IMG/VR virus record: IMGVR_UViG_3300050821_008264
Coordinates: 1-47,698 of that record
Direction: 5' to 3' (one strand)
Origin: a virus
DNA length: 47,698 bases
A model generated the notes under the pieces. The model saw only the letters and a program-made list of their open reading frames with translations. It had not been told where the DNA came from and did no database searches. Positions within the stretch are counted from its first letter, which is position 1. Each line of letters opens with the position of its first letter. The translations under genes and the position numbers were made by a program. Positions 1 to 8,378 of the stretch are shown here, piece by piece.

Positions 1-97
1 TGGAGCCGAGGGCGAGAGTTGAACTCGCGACCTGCCGATTACGAAGAGGCCGCTCTGATTGGAAGGAATGGATTTATTGCGGGAGTGTAGCGGAGTT
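1..97 (-). repeat. att: Left copy of 97-bp terminal direct repeat; att site with partial tRNA-Thr(CGT)
   Basis: Bases 1-97 are identical to 47602-47698. On the minus strand bases 1 to about 57 read as the 3' part of a tRNA. The T arm is GCGAG-TTCAACT-CTCGC, the acceptor 3' strand CCTCGGC is followed by T and CCA, and the anticodon loop TTCGTAA carries CGT (threonine). The anticodon stem GCCTC/TCGGC pairs at only three of five positions and no 5' acceptor strand follows, so this is not a complete tRNA gene. Together with the nearby integrase this marks the phage attachment site. Confidence 0.8.
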
Positions 98-159
98 GCT
101 CAAAGAGTGTGCGAGAATCAAGGCGAATAGCGGATAAGGAAGGCAGAAAACTGACGCAG

Positions 160-210
160 GTCCGGGAGTCTCCGTGCTGGCGTCTCCCGGACCGTATATT
201 TAAATATACA
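160..210 (-). terminator. Hairpin plus 16-bp palindrome ending the late operon
   Basis: Bases 160-168 (GTCCGGGAG) and 184-192 (CTCCCGGAC) form a perfect 9-bp stem with a 15-base loop. Next to it, 194-209 is a perfect palindrome, GTATATTTAAATATAC. Both lie just past the last minus-strand gene. The T run after the hairpin is short and displaced (CAGTTTTC), so termination is likely but not textbook. The plus-strand integrase operon converges on this point across the circular junction. Confidence 0.5.
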
Positions 211-219
211 AATGTGAAT

Positions 220-870
220 TCAGAGCTTGCAGTGACCCGTGCCACACAGCGCGACGCCGCCAGCGACTCCGCCGACCACCAGCCACTTCGCGGCGCGCTT
301 CGTCCGTAGCCACCAGCTCCCGCCCTTCAGCGCCGTCTGCAGATCCCCATTCTCTTTCTTCAGCGAATCCATCTGCGTCTTCGCCAGCTTGGCCTGCGCC
401 GCGCGGTCCGCGGCGTCCGCCTGCAGCTTCGCGCGATCCAGCTTGCACTGCTCGCACTCCTGCAGGTACGCTTTCGCCTGTGGAAAGTCGATTTGCGGAA
501 CCTGAGCGACTGGTGACGGATGAGGATCGCTGGCGTTCGGCGCAGGTGTCACTACCTGAATCGGCGTACGAAGACCCACCAGTTGTGTTGCTAGTGTTGC
601 GACTTGCTGGGGAGTTGTGGCGTCAGCGAATCGTGCTTCGAGTGACTTCAACTGATTCTGGTAGATAGAATCCCTATCCGCCATCTGTTTCGCCAACGCC
701 GTGATCTGGCTTTCTGCCTGAGCCTGCACCGCCTCCGCCGCCTTCTTCTCCCCCGCAAGCTGCAGCCTAGCGTCGTGCTCGCTCAGCCAGGTCCGGAATC
801 CCAACACCCCACCCGCGAGTCCAGCCACCAGCAATCCAAGCAATAGTTTGTGCTTCCAGTCCAACATCAT
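220..870 (-). CDS. Inner-membrane coiled-coil protein, i-spanin-like
   Basis: A 216-residue protein. A positively charged start (MMLDWKHK) precedes a membrane segment at about residues 9-25, then a long Ala/Gln/Lys/Glu-rich helical stretch. A proline-rich linker sits in the middle, a second helical stretch contains a CxxC (ECEQCK), and a Gly/Val-rich hydrophobic segment lies near the C-terminus. The start at 870 is chosen because it overlaps the stop of the lipoprotein gene as ATGA. A membrane anchor plus coiled coil next to a small lipoprotein suggests the inner-membrane spanin subunit that spans the periplasm in the last step of lysis. The C-terminal hydrophobic segment and the gene order (lipoprotein first) are unusual for spanins, so the role is inferred. 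Confidence 0.6.
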   Translation of the reverse strand: MMLDWKHKLLLGLLVAGLAGGVLGFRTWLSEHDARLQLAGEKKAAEAVQAQAESQITALAKQMADRDSIYQNQLKSLEARFADATTPQQVATLATQLVGLRTPIQVVTPAPNASDPHPSPVAQVPQIDFPQAKAYLQECEQCKLDRAKLQADAADRAAQAKLAKTQMDSLKKENGDLQTALKGGSWWLRTKRAAKWLVVGGVAGGVALCGTGHCKL

Positions 871-1091
871 TTCGGTTGCCTTCTCACCAACACTTCCCAT
901 CGTTTCGCCTTCACGTCCGTACAAACAAAATGCTGAAACCCGTCCGCTTCCGCCGGCACCGTCTCTTGGCAGTCCTGCCAATACTTCTGCTCCTGCGGAA
1001 CCGTGTCCGGCGCCGGAACCCTCCGCACCGCGCACCCACACCCCAACCCCGCCAGCAGCAGCGCCGCCGCGAGAATCAATGGCCGCCTCAC
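867..1091 (-). CDS. Small outer-membrane lipoprotein, o-spanin candidate
   Basis: A 74-residue protein with a short n-region (MRR), a hydrophobic core and a lipobox-like AGLGC at residues 14-18, followed by another Cys at 20. The predicted mature part is about 55 residues, polar, with two further Cys. The start overlaps the stop of the phosphatase gene as ATGA. Size, lipobox and position after the endolysin match Rz1-type outer-membrane spanins. Classical Rz1 genes lie inside or after the i-spanin gene, whereas here the lipoprotein comes first. It could instead be a lipoprotein of another role. Confidence 0.6.
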   Translation of the reverse strand: MRRPLILAAALLLAGLGCGCAVRRVPAPDTVPQEQKYWQDCQETVPAEADGFQHFVCTDVKAKRWEVLVRRQPK

Positions 1092-1741
1092 TTTTTCACT
1101 TTTTCGTCAAAGCCCTTCGGATGTATCCGCTCGAGCTCCGCACCATCCCCGCGAATATGCAAAAGCATTACGCTACCCGGCGGAAAATCCTTATCCAAGC
1201 TGTCGAGCTTGTCAGGGTCCGGCTCTTCCCCTGAGAAAACCTCTTCCGAGAAAATCATGTGATGCCCATGAAGCACCAACCCCATCGGCGCATCCGGATT
1301 CTTTTCGTTGTACCGCGCCGCGCTCTTCAGTTCCGGCGAATTGCGGTCCACAGCCGTGTTGAACGTCTCGCCGCCTCGCGGCTTTTCATCCGGATACTTG
1401 ATGTATTTCTTGCGGATCGGAATCGTCTCCGATTCCTTTTTCCCCTCAACATCTGTCCCCGTGTTCCAGGTCTTCAGGTCCGGCGTCGACTCCACCGGAA
1501 TATTCATCCGGTCCCCCAGCCAGCTAGCCGTGCCCCGCGCCCGCGGCAAGCTCGAGCTCCGCAGCTTCGCTACGCCCAGCCCCTTCAGCGTTTCCGCGAT
1601 GCCCGGCCCCAACTCCTCCAGCTTCTCTGGATCCGGCGGATTCGCCAGCCACCCCCGCGAAATCCCTTTCTCATTGAGTGCGGTCGGTACGTGCCGCACG
1701 ATCGGTATGGTCACTTCGCCGGATTGTTTGTCGTCCCTCAC
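1088..1741 (-). CDS. Histidine phosphatase-superfamily-like protein
   Basis: The GTG start at 1741 overlaps the endolysin stop as GTGA, giving 217 residues. The branch-1 histidine phosphatase pattern is visible: VRHVPT near residues 15-20 in place of RHGxT (R16-H17), then SSSLPRARGTA with the second arginine near residue 67, and VLHGHH near 157-160 supplying the second histidine. The family transfers phosphate through the first histidine. The canonical Gly after R-H is Val here, so activity is not certain. Its place between endolysin and spanin candidates is odd. It may act on a phosphorylated metabolite or envelope component, which is speculation. Confidence 0.65.
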   Translation of the reverse strand: MRDDKQSGEVTIPIVRHVPTALNEKGISRGWLANPPDPEKLEELGPGIAETLKGLGVAKLRSSSLPRARGTASWLGDRMNIPVESTPDLKTWNTGTDVEGKKESETIPIRKKYIKYPDEKPRGGETFNTAVDRNSPELKSAARYNEKNPDAPMGLVLHGHHMIFSEEVFSGEEPDPDKLDSLDKDFPPGSVMLLHIRGDGAELERIHPKGFDEKVKK

Positions 1742-2196
1742 AGATATAGCTGCTTCCGCGCCAGCACCTGCGTCGGATAGCTCGGATTCCCGCCGCCGTT
1801 CCATGCCAGCAGCCCCTTCGCCACGTCGCCCTTAAACGCATCCAGCTTCTTCGCCAGCACCGTGCACCCGATCGACAGCCCTTGCTCCGGATCGCAAAGC
1901 GCGGACAGAAACAGATAATCCCCGCCACACTCCCGCGCTACCTGCCCCATCACCTGCATCAATCCCCAACTGAAGGCCCGCGCATACGCCTCGCTGGATG
2001 AAATTTTGTTAGCCGTGTACAGCGGAGCCACATACTTCGCCATAAACGCCGGCTCGTACCGCATCGCCCACGGATTCCAGTTGCTCTCCTGCTCGCACAC
2101 CGCACACACAAGCGCCCCATCCAGCTTGAACCGCTGCGCCACCGTCTTCGCCAGCACGATAAGCCGCTGCTTGTATGATCCCGCATCAACTGGCAT
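1738..2196 (-). CDS. Endolysin, lytic transglycosylase (SLT/lysozyme-like fold)
   Basis: A 152-residue protein. EQESNWNP near residues 35-42 holds the catalytic Glu of the ES motif. SWGLMQVMG (about 76-84) is the conserved GLMQ motif, and LAWNGG near the C-terminus matches the AYN/AWN motif of soluble lytic transglycosylases, which cleave the glycan chain of peptidoglycan. No signal peptide is seen, so export would need the neighbouring holin candidate. The ATG at 2196 has GGGAAG upstream and overlaps the holin gene by 11 bases. An in-frame TTG at 2226 is the alternative start. Confidence 0.85.
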   Translation of the reverse strand: MPVDAGSYKQRLIVLAKTVAQRFKLDGALVCAVCEQESNWNPWAMRYEPAFMAKYVAPLYTANKISSSEAYARAFSWGLMQVMGQVARECGGDYLFLSALCDPEQGLSIGCTVLAKKLDAFKGDVAKGLLAWNGGGNPSYPTQVLARKQLYL

Positions 2197-2428
2197 GGCG
2201 CTTCCCACGGCCGTTGAATTCCACAAACTGGATCATCGGCGTCTCGTCCAGCTCGACGTCCAACTTCCGCGCAATCTTTTCCATCGACACGTACAAATGC
2301 GGCAAGTGATTCACCGCAATGTCCCGCACAAACACCCGCGTCACATCGTCGCTGCGCTTCCGCCGGTACATCCATCCGGCAAAGAAAATCGATTGCACCA
2401 GCAACGCCGCCAGCACCGGTCCCCACAT
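2186..2428 (-). CDS. Small membrane protein, holin candidate of the lysis module
   Basis: An 80-residue protein with one N-terminal membrane segment (about residues 4-20), a basic stop-transfer patch (YRRKR) and a soluble charged tail. It starts right after an intrinsic terminator and overlaps the endolysin gene, so it opens the lysis cassette. Position and topology suggest a holin or pinholin, but a single membrane segment and no clear family match leave other membrane roles open. The 79-residue membrane protein at 9360-9599 is a rival holin candidate. Confidence 0.5.
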   Translation of the reverse strand: MWGPVLAALLVQSIFFAGWMYRRKRSDDVTRVFVRDIAVNHLPHLYVSMEKIARKLDVELDETPMIQFVEFNGRGKRHAS

Positions 2429-2445
2429 TTTGTTTTTTCCTTGAC

Positions 2446-2475
2446 AAAAAAAAACGCCAGAGCAAAACTCTGGCG
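2446..2475 (-). terminator. Intrinsic terminator between virion and lysis genes
   Basis: On the minus strand an 8-bp perfect stem (CGCCAGAG/CTCTGGCG) with a 5-base loop is followed at once by nine T residues. This is a textbook rho-independent terminator read by transcripts coming from the internal virion genes. It lies just ahead of the holin candidate gene and would separate or attenuate lysis gene expression. Confidence 0.85.
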
Positions 2476-2706
2476 ATGGTTCCTTACGCTTCCCCGTTTG
2501 TTCGTCTTCGCTTAAGCCTTCGCTACACGCTCCGCGAAATAACTCTGTTCATCGGACTAGCTTGGCTTCTCGTCGCTTTGACCGTGGGCGCGTTTAACTC
2601 TCCCGCCGTCACCGTTGCTCTGATTACTTCCCTTCTCTTTGCCGTCCCATTCGGATTCATCGGGTGGATTGTCTACCGACTTGCCCGATTTATGATCGGC
2701 CACTAG
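2476..2706 (+). CDS. Two-helix membrane protein, counter-oriented insert
   Basis: A 76-residue plus-strand ORF in a 274-bp gap of the minus-strand operon. It has two hydrophobic segments (about residues 20-40 and 45-66) and basic flanks. It begins one base after the terminator hairpin and its end overlaps the end of the converging virion gene by 4 bp. No Shine-Dalgarno sequence is visible. A TTGACA at 2441-2446 could be a -35 box, but no good -10 follows. No family is recognised. It fits the pattern of small independently expressed phage cargo genes (morons), though an unused ORF cannot be excluded. Confidence 0.5.
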   Translation: MVPYASPFVRLRLSLRYTLREITLFIGLAWLLVALTVGAFNSPAVTVALITSLLFAVPFGFIGWIVYRLARFMIGH

Positions 2707-4715
2707 AACGGCGCATCCTCTTCCCCGGGCTCCCGCTCTGCCAGCTGTTCCTTCGCTCGTCGTGCGATGTATTCCCGCGCACTTTTCATTACCCGGTGCG
2801 GTCGTCCCTGTTCCGTCGCCTTTATTGCGTCCTCGAGGTCTTGCGGCGTGAACTCTGTATCGCTGATCCACGGCAGCATCGTGCGCATGCTCTTCACGCC
2901 ACGCCAGATGCCGCCATGCGTCGCACCCTTTGTGTTTGCTCGACCGAATGCCGTCAACGGCTCGTCGGTCTGTCCAAATGAATCGAAATAATGCCCAGGT
3001 CGGTCCCCAGACCTCATCGCATCCAAGGTTTGCTGCACCAGCATTTTGGCGTCCAAGTATTCTTTTGACGCCCGCAGTAGCTTAGCTGGACTCGGCGCTG
3101 TACCTGTTTCCGTCACACTCTCAGGAGCCAAGTTGATCGTCTTCCCGGCCACCTTCGCCATGCGCCCAATGCCGCGACTCACCAACACGTCCGGTTTGTT
3201 CAATTGATGAGCAATTTCGCCGAGAGCGAAGCCAACACCCGGCAGAACAGTCGCGCCGGAAATTAGTCCGAGAATCCGCGGTAGCGACATAGGCTTTGCA
3301 CGGTCGTTTACATTAATCCGTCTCTCTGTCGTCTTCTGCAGTTCCTTGATTGCACCGTAGGTTTTTCGCGCGTCGCGGATTCCCGCCTCGCCCTGTTGTT
3401 CCAGATGGTCCAGCACCTCTTCCCGCAGCTGCTCGCGCGCCGTCTCCCATGCGGCCGTATCTGGATTCCTCATCAAATCGCCCGCGCGCGCCGACGGATA
3501 TTTCGCGAAATACGATTCGAGGTGCGCATTGATGTAGCCCAGCAACCCGCCGCGGCTCTTTGCGTCTGTCCCGATAATGTCACCCACCGTTCGCGGCCTG
3601 GCTAGTTTCTCCGCCAAGGCTCGCACCTGCTCCGCTTGCCCTTCATTGAATTCTTCCGTGAACGGACTAACGCTGTCGTGCACCGCCTGGCTAACTCGCT
3701 CCATCCGCTCCGGTGCCAACACCTCAGTAGCGTGTTTCTGCGCCACCGGATTCAACTGCTCTTTTGCAATCCGCTCCTTAATCTCCGGCAGCGCTTCATG
3801 CAAATCCTTGACGTTCTTTATCGGGTTTTCCTGGTGGTACCGAACAATCTCATCCTTCGCCTGATCCATTGCCGCATCGTAACCCGTTTGTTTCGCGTAC
3901 GGCGCCAGCCCCTTCTTTACCAGTGATTCGCCCGGAACTCCGATCCCGTAACTCTCAACTGTCGCCTTGCCAGCATTACCCAATACCCGGCCCGCCGCTC
4001 GCACCAATCCTGCCGCTGGCTTCGTCACCGGACTTACGGCGCGTTCCACCATCTCCGGATTAGCCGCCGTTGCAGCTTGTCCGGCCACTGTAGCCGCATC
4101 GAAAGCGTTGCTGATCGGATCCTGCGCGCCGGTCGCCATGTTGTGCCCGACTTTCACCGCTGCCGGTCCCACGACTGGCAGCGCCGACGCCGCAGCGCGC
4201 ACCAACCCCGCCGCTACCGGATGCTCGAGCTCGCCGCCTAACTTCTGCACCGGTCCGCCTGGCCGCGCCTGAAACGCTCCCGTCTCATTCGGTGCAGCTG
4301 TCTCTACACTTCTCCCGGTCTTCGCAATCGTCGTGCCCTCGCGCGATGTGTCATTCATCTGATTCACGATGTCTTTGACAAACCCAGGCGGCCCGACGCG
4401 CGCCGGATTCAATACCTGTCCGGCCATCCTAACCATACTCCCGAGCCACTTCGTTCCCGCATCCTTCTCCACATTTACGCCAGCCACACGCGCCGGCAGT
4501 GCCGCCGCTTCCGAAGCAAGCCGCGAAAACGTAGACGGCCGTGCCTTCTCGATCGCATTGTCCGCCGTCGTGGGCTTCGCGTTTTTTGACTCCATGTCTG
4601 CGATGATCTTGTTGCGCTCATCGAACGGCATGGCCTTGGGAAATTTCAGCGGCCCCAGCGTCGGATGCTGCACCTCATCAATCTGCGTGGCGTCGTATTG
4701 TGGCGTGTCTGCCAT
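2703..4715 (-). CDS. Internal virion / DNA ejection protein (large)
   Basis: A 670-residue protein. The N-terminus carries a short motif found in many podoviral internal proteins: GPLKFPKAMPFDE, then a helix. Ala/Gly/Val-rich stretches (about residues 160-260) could insert into membranes; then come long charged helices and a further hydrophobic Gly-rich stretch near 500 (GLISGATVLPGVGFALG). It is last of three consecutive genes of this kind, immediately after the 529-to-508-residue neighbour with no gap. In P22 and T7 such proteins sit in the capsid and leave with the DNA to build a trans-envelope conduit. The assignment rests on composition and order. Confidence 0.65.
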   Translation of the reverse strand: MADTPQYDATQIDEVQHPTLGPLKFPKAMPFDERNKIIADMESKNAKPTTADNAIEKARPSTFSRLASEAAALPARVAGVNVEKDAGTKWLGSMVRMAGQVLNPARVGPPGFVKDIVNQMNDTSREGTTIAKTGRSVETAAPNETGAFQARPGGPVQKLGGELEHPVAAGLVRAAASALPVVGPAAVKVGHNMATGAQDPISNAFDAATVAGQAATAANPEMVERAVSPVTKPAAGLVRAAGRVLGNAGKATVESYGIGVPGESLVKKGLAPYAKQTGYDAAMDQAKDEIVRYHQENPIKNVKDLHEALPEIKERIAKEQLNPVAQKHATEVLAPERMERVSQAVHDSVSPFTEEFNEGQAEQVRALAEKLARPRTVGDIIGTDAKSRGGLLGYINAHLESYFAKYPSARAGDLMRNPDTAAWETAREQLREEVLDHLEQQGEAGIRDARKTYGAIKELQKTTERRINVNDRAKPMSLPRILGLISGATVLPGVGFALGEIAHQLNKPDVLVSRGIGRMAKVAGKTINLAPESVTETGTAPSPAKLLRASKEYLDAKMLVQQTLDAMRSGDRPGHYFDSFGQTDEPLTAFGRANTKGATHGGIWRGVKSMRTMLPWISDTEFTPQDLEDAIKATEQGRPHRVMKSAREYIARRAKEQLAEREPGEEDAPF

Positions 4716-6242
4716 CTACTCGTACCGGCCAGTTTTCGGATTCCATGTTGGAGTCTTGCCGTCGTCACTTTTCGTCGTTGGAGGCGTGTACGCATTTCCC
4801 GCGCTCGCTCCCGCCGGCACTAACTTCATCGAATTTTCGCGGTAGCGGATGCTCTCCCGAATATCCTTCAGCGCACCCTTAAACGTTTGCTCGTTCCAGT
4901 CCCCGCTCAGGTTCTTCGCCGCCAACTTCAGGGACTCATCCGTCGAGCTGTTCCCTCCCTTGTACACCGTCCCGAGCTCTGAAGTTACATCCGCCATGCG
5001 CGCTTCCAGCCGGTGCGCCAGCTCGCCTGCCGCTCCCGGCAATTGCTTCGCCGTCGCTAGCGACGCTTTGTTGAACGTCTTCCACCCGCTCGTTGCTCCC
5101 ACCCGCTGCCACTGGTTATAAATATCCTCCAACTGATCCAGCCCGTCCTTCGTGAAGCTCACCGCTTGCCGTAGCCGCGTTTGTTGCGCCCCGTTCAGCG
5201 TGCTCAAATACTTCTGCGTCGCCGTCCAGTCCTGCTCCGCCCTCGTCAAATTAAATCCCTGCCGCTTCAGTTCCGCAGCCAGCGCCGTGCGATCCCGATA
5301 CCCGTACGTCTTCAGATCCGGCGGGTCGATTCCGCCGATAATCCCTTGCGCCAGGTCCTTTACGTCCGTCGCCCCAGCCGTTCCCGCTTCCGCACGAACC
5401 GCTCCGCGCTTCACCTCGTACGTCGTATTGTCCTGGCGCTGCATCACCTCGACGCGTTTTCCGTCTGCCCCTACGTATTCATCAATTTTTTTGTCGGTTT
5501 TGTCCGCCTGCCCTGCGGTTTTGTTTCGCTCCGCCAGCTCGCCTCGAGCCGCGTCACGATTCTGCGGCGTGTCCGGCCGATTCGTCGCTGCCAGATGGTC
5601 CGCTATAGCCTGCTCTGCTTCGGGAAGTCGCGGATCTGGTTTATTGTCTCGTTCGCGGATCTCGGATTCGACGTTGGCCGCACTCTCTTCTGTTTTGATG
5701 CCCTCGACGCGGGCGTTTGACCGCGCCAAAGCTCCTCTTTGCGCGGCTGCGAAATTCCCAGGCGTTCCCTGAATCCGCGACTCAATTCCCGGCGCCGCAA
5801 CCTGCCCAGCGATATCCAACCATTTCTTCCAACCGTGCAATTGAGGCGCTGGTGTCGCCGCTATTGCCTGCCCCCGCGCTTCCTCATCTTGGATGCGCTT
5901 CGCAAACGACACCGGTTGCGCGCCCTTGTTCATCGGGTCCGCAGGATTCCCCGCGGGTGCAGGATTGCCGATCGACGCGGGCTGTGCCGGCTGCCCATTC
6001 CGCACAAAACTCAGCGCATTCCCCGTAGGCTGATTCGCCTGTATGTCCGGTGCTGCGGGCTCCGGCTTCGGTCCCATGAAACCCATCGGCTTGTTCGGCT
6101 GGCTCGGCTGCGCAAACGAAAGCGCGCTCGAGGCTGGCTTCGTTGGCGGTTGCGCACCACTCAGCGCAGCGATCACTTCCGGATGCACTCCGCGCCGCAG
6201 AAGATCCTGATCAATCCCGTCGATGTCGAGGTCTAGCGCCAT
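4716..6242 (-). CDS. Internal virion protein (middle)
   Basis: A 508-residue protein starting MALDLDIDGID at 6242, 4 bases after the preceding stop. A 21-codon longer in-frame start would overlap that gene. The N-terminal third is disordered, rich in Pro, Gln, Asn and Ala. The centre and C-terminus are charged and helical (TRAEQDWTATQKYLSTLNG region), resembling podoviral ejection proteins. It lies between two other internal virion candidates and its stop abuts the next start, so the three are probably made together. Confidence 0.6.
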   Translation of the reverse strand: MALDLDIDGIDQDLLRRGVHPEVIAALSGAQPPTKPASSALSFAQPSQPNKPMGFMGPKPEPAAPDIQANQPTGNALSFVRNGQPAQPASIGNPAPAGNPADPMNKGAQPVSFAKRIQDEEARGQAIAATPAPQLHGWKKWLDIAGQVAAPGIESRIQGTPGNFAAAQRGALARSNARVEGIKTEESAANVESEIRERDNKPDPRLPEAEQAIADHLAATNRPDTPQNRDAARGELAERNKTAGQADKTDKKIDEYVGADGKRVEVMQRQDNTTYEVKRGAVRAEAGTAGATDVKDLAQGIIGGIDPPDLKTYGYRDRTALAAELKRQGFNLTRAEQDWTATQKYLSTLNGAQQTRLRQAVSFTKDGLDQLEDIYNQWQRVGATSGWKTFNKASLATAKQLPGAAGELAHRLEARMADVTSELGTVYKGGNSSTDESLKLAAKNLSGDWNEQTFKGALKDIRESIRYRENSMKLVPAGASAGNAYTPPTTKSDDGKTPTWNPKTGRYE

Positions 6243-6246
6243 CTTT

Positions 6247-6870
6247 TTACCAGCCGTAGTTTCCGGAACCGACTTGGCTGGCACCAGTGCCAATTCCACC
6301 AGCAATTCCGCCGCCGAGCCCTGATCCCAAGGCTGACCCGAATGCCGTACTGAATGCTCCGGTGAATCCGCCTTTTTTCATCTGCGCGGCATTGATGTAC
6401 TGTCCCAGGTACTCCGGGGGAATTCCTATGCTCCGCGCCAGCAAATTCTGGTCGACGCCGTACAAACTGCTAATCCCCTGTAGCCCCGCGCGCTGATCGC
6501 TGCGCGCCGCATCTGCAAACTTCAGTTGATTCTCCGCCGCCTGCGTCGACATCGTCGTCGCCTTATCCCGAGCCAGTTGATCCTGCCCCTCTATCACTCC
6601 CGCAGAATTCCCCGTACGCGCCGCCCGCCTCCCCAGCGCATCCGCGGCACTCCCAAACGCCGCGCCTGTCGCCCCTTGGCTCGCGGACACCACCCCCGCC
6701 TTCGTAGCCGCGTCATACCCCGGATTCTGAATCATGTTTTCGTAACCCGGAATCAGCAACCCTGTCTGTATCGCATTATTCTGCGCAGTCAGCTGATTGT
6801 TGGCCGCCGTCGAATTCACGAATCCTGTGTTGGCGTTATTCTCCGCCGTCTTCTGTGCGCCGCGCGCCAT
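6247..6870 (-). CDS. Internal virion protein (small)
   Basis: A 207-residue protein. The N-terminal 150 residues are helical and rich in Ala, Asn and Gln, as in T7 gp14-type internal proteins. The C-terminal 50 residues are a Gly/Ala/Ser tract with GxxxG spacing (GSALGSGLGGGIAGG), which could enter a membrane. As first of three tandem ejection-type genes it matches the podoviral order of a small membrane-inserting protein followed by larger ones. AAGGAC lies upstream of the ATG. Confidence 0.6.
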   Translation of the reverse strand: MARGAQKTAENNANTGFVNSTAANNQLTAQNNAIQTGLLIPGYENMIQNPGYDAATKAGVVSASQGATGAAFGSAADALGRRAARTGNSAGVIEGQDQLARDKATTMSTQAAENQLKFADAARSDQRAGLQGISSLYGVDQNLLARSIGIPPEYLGQYINAAQMKKGGFTGAFSTAFGSALGSGLGGGIAGGIGTGASQVGSGNYGW

Positions 6871-6976
6871 GATATTGTCCTTGAGTGGATGCTTACGCTC
6901 TTGCTCTATTTTGCTTGCCGCTCGTGGTGTGGCTCGCCTTTATGATTCCGACAAGAAATCGCGGTGGCCATAAGTC

Positions 6977-7384
6977 TTAGTTCGCCGTGTCTTCCGTTTT
7001 CCGCCAAAACGTTCGCCCCGGCTCTTCCGTCCAGCCCAGCTTCCGCAGCCGCCGGCAAAATCCCTCCGGGATCTCCGGAGGCAAAAACGCGTGTACATCC
7101 TCCACGCCGCTCTTCACCAATTCCCGCCGCATCACTTCGTGCAGCATCTTGAAGCGTTCCCAACGCTGATTCGGCGTCCCATCCTCATGGTCCACCAACA
7201 CATAAACTTCCGAAGTCAGCCGCGCATGCGCGCTCATCACCGTGCGATACGCCCCGTTCTCCACCACCAGATTCGATACAAACATCGGGTTCGCAAAGTC
7301 CGGCAGCGAATAATAGTCAGACAGCGGCGCGTGCATCCGCTTCACCGCCGCAAAATCGGCCTCCGTATAAGTCCGGATCCTCAT
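6977..7384 (-). CDS. GNAT-fold (N-acetyltransferase-like) protein
   Basis: A 135-residue protein. The N-terminus MRIRTYTEADFAAVKRMH has the beta1-alpha1 pattern of GNAT acetyltransferases, and a central strand plus an R-x-x-x-x-F-K helix could be the acetyl-CoA region, though no clean Q/RxxGxG/A loop is visible. The start at 7384 lies 4 bases past the upstream stop; the longer frame overlaps a real gene. GNAT-like genes are often found among podoviral structural genes. Whether this one binds acetyl-CoA or is a structural derivative is unknown. Confidence 0.6.
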   Translation of the reverse strand: MRIRTYTEADFAAVKRMHAPLSDYYSLPDFANPMFVSNLVVENGAYRTVMSAHARLTSEVYVLVDHEDGTPNQRWERFKMLHEVMRRELVKSGVEDVHAFLPPEIPEGFCRRLRKLGWTEEPGRTFWRKTEDTAN

Positions 7385-7388
7385 CGCG

Positions 7389-7916
7389 CTACCTGGTTTG
7401 CCGGCTCCTCGTCTCGCCACCACCGCCAAAGCCGCCACCGCCCCCGGCCGCCCCGCTTCCCGCGCCAGCTGGAGGCGGCACTGCAGCTCCTCCGCCCACC
7501 ACCGCCGTAGGACTCTTCCCGCCAAAATTCACTTTCTTGCTTAGCAGTGAATTGCGAAACCCGCTGTACGCCCGCCAATACAGCGTCAGGTTCCCCAGCT
7601 GTAGAGACTTCCCGCGAGAAGGCCCAATGTCTTCCACCGTGGGATTCGGAAACGCCGGGTTCGTGTCGTACTCCAAAAAATAGTGCAGGCCCAGATTTGG
7701 TTGCGCCTGCCCGGCCGGGTCCGTGATGGCAATCGTGAATTGCCCGTTCATCGCCACAACGTTCAGCGCCGCTATATTCGGCGGCGCCGCCAGTTGATTC
7801 GCGCTGCTCCCGGTCTGTGAAGCGATCCCGTTCACTTCGTCCACAATTTGCGTGAGCGTCTCGTACAGGTACGGATCCCTGTCCTTGATCACCGCAAGCT
7901 GTGGCGGATTCAGCAT
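7389..7916 (-). CDS. Structural protein with Fn3-like region and Gly-rich tail
   Basis: A 175-residue protein. The first 120 residues have a beta-sandwich look (LGLHYFLEYDTNPAF, LYWRAYSGF), like fibronectin III modules in virion proteins. The rest is low-complexity Gly/Ala/Pro, ending in a basic tip. It lies between a beta-rich small structural gene and the GNAT-like gene, with gaps of 6 and 4 bases. It is probably a minor head or tail component. Confidence 0.5.
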   Translation of the reverse strand: MLNPPQLAVIKDRDPYLYETLTQIVDEVNGIASQTGSSANQLAAPPNIAALNVVAMNGQFTIAITDPAGQAQPNLGLHYFLEYDTNPAFPNPTVEDIGPSRGKSLQLGNLTLYWRAYSGFRNSLLSKKVNFGGKSPTAVVGGGAAVPPPAGAGSGAAGGGGGFGGGGETRSRQTR

Positions 7917-7922
7917 TTCGCC

Positions 7923-8336
7923 TTACGAAGACAGCATCTTCCGCCAGCTAATTTCCAGAAACACGTTGTCTGTGGTCACATCCGTTCCATACGCGCCAGC
8001 CGAATATTCCGCAACGGACCCCGCCGTGTTCTTGAAAACCTTGATCTTGTAATTGTTCAGTGCCGGCACAGCAGCCTGAATCAGCTCGTAGAACCCTCCC
8101 GCAGCGCTCAAGCTCGGCACCGCCGCCGTGCCCTGCTCGGTGATCACCACCGTCAATGGCAGTGCCCCGCTCGGAATCAGGCTGGCGATCGCCGATAAGT
8201 CCAGGGTGTCGCCGCCGGTGACGTAGTTTGATGTGAACGTCAGCTTGTGCTTGCTAACAATGATGTTGCTTCCGCTGCCGTCCAAGTCCCGTTGCGTCCA
8301 CGGATTTCCGTCCAGCCCCACGATTGCAAGTGACAT
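7923..8336 (-). CDS. Small beta-rich virion protein
   Basis: A 137-residue protein with alternating hydrophobic strands and many Thr, Ser and Ala (LTFTSNYVTGGDTLDLSAIA), no Cys and no membrane segment. Its location 3' of the head-tail adaptor gene suggests a minor virion protein or decoration. No family was recognised. Confidence 0.5.
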   Translation of the reverse strand: MSLAIVGLDGNPWTQRDLDGSGSNIIVSKHKLTFTSNYVTGGDTLDLSAIASLIPSGALPLTVVITEQGTAAVPSLSAAGGFYELIQAAVPALNNYKIKVFKNTAGSVAEYSAGAYGTDVTTDNVFLEISWRKMLSS

Positions 8337-8378
8337 GGTTCCTCTTTTCTATATTTCAAGCTTGTAATGCGAAAATCT

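Noticed and set aside
1-60. Complete tRNA-Thr gene
   Set aside because: Only the 3' part is present and the anticodon stem is mispaired; there is no matching 5' acceptor and D-arm strand.
6906-6971. 21-codon minus ORF between the GNAT and virion genes
   Set aside because: No ribosome-binding site and no support beyond an open frame.
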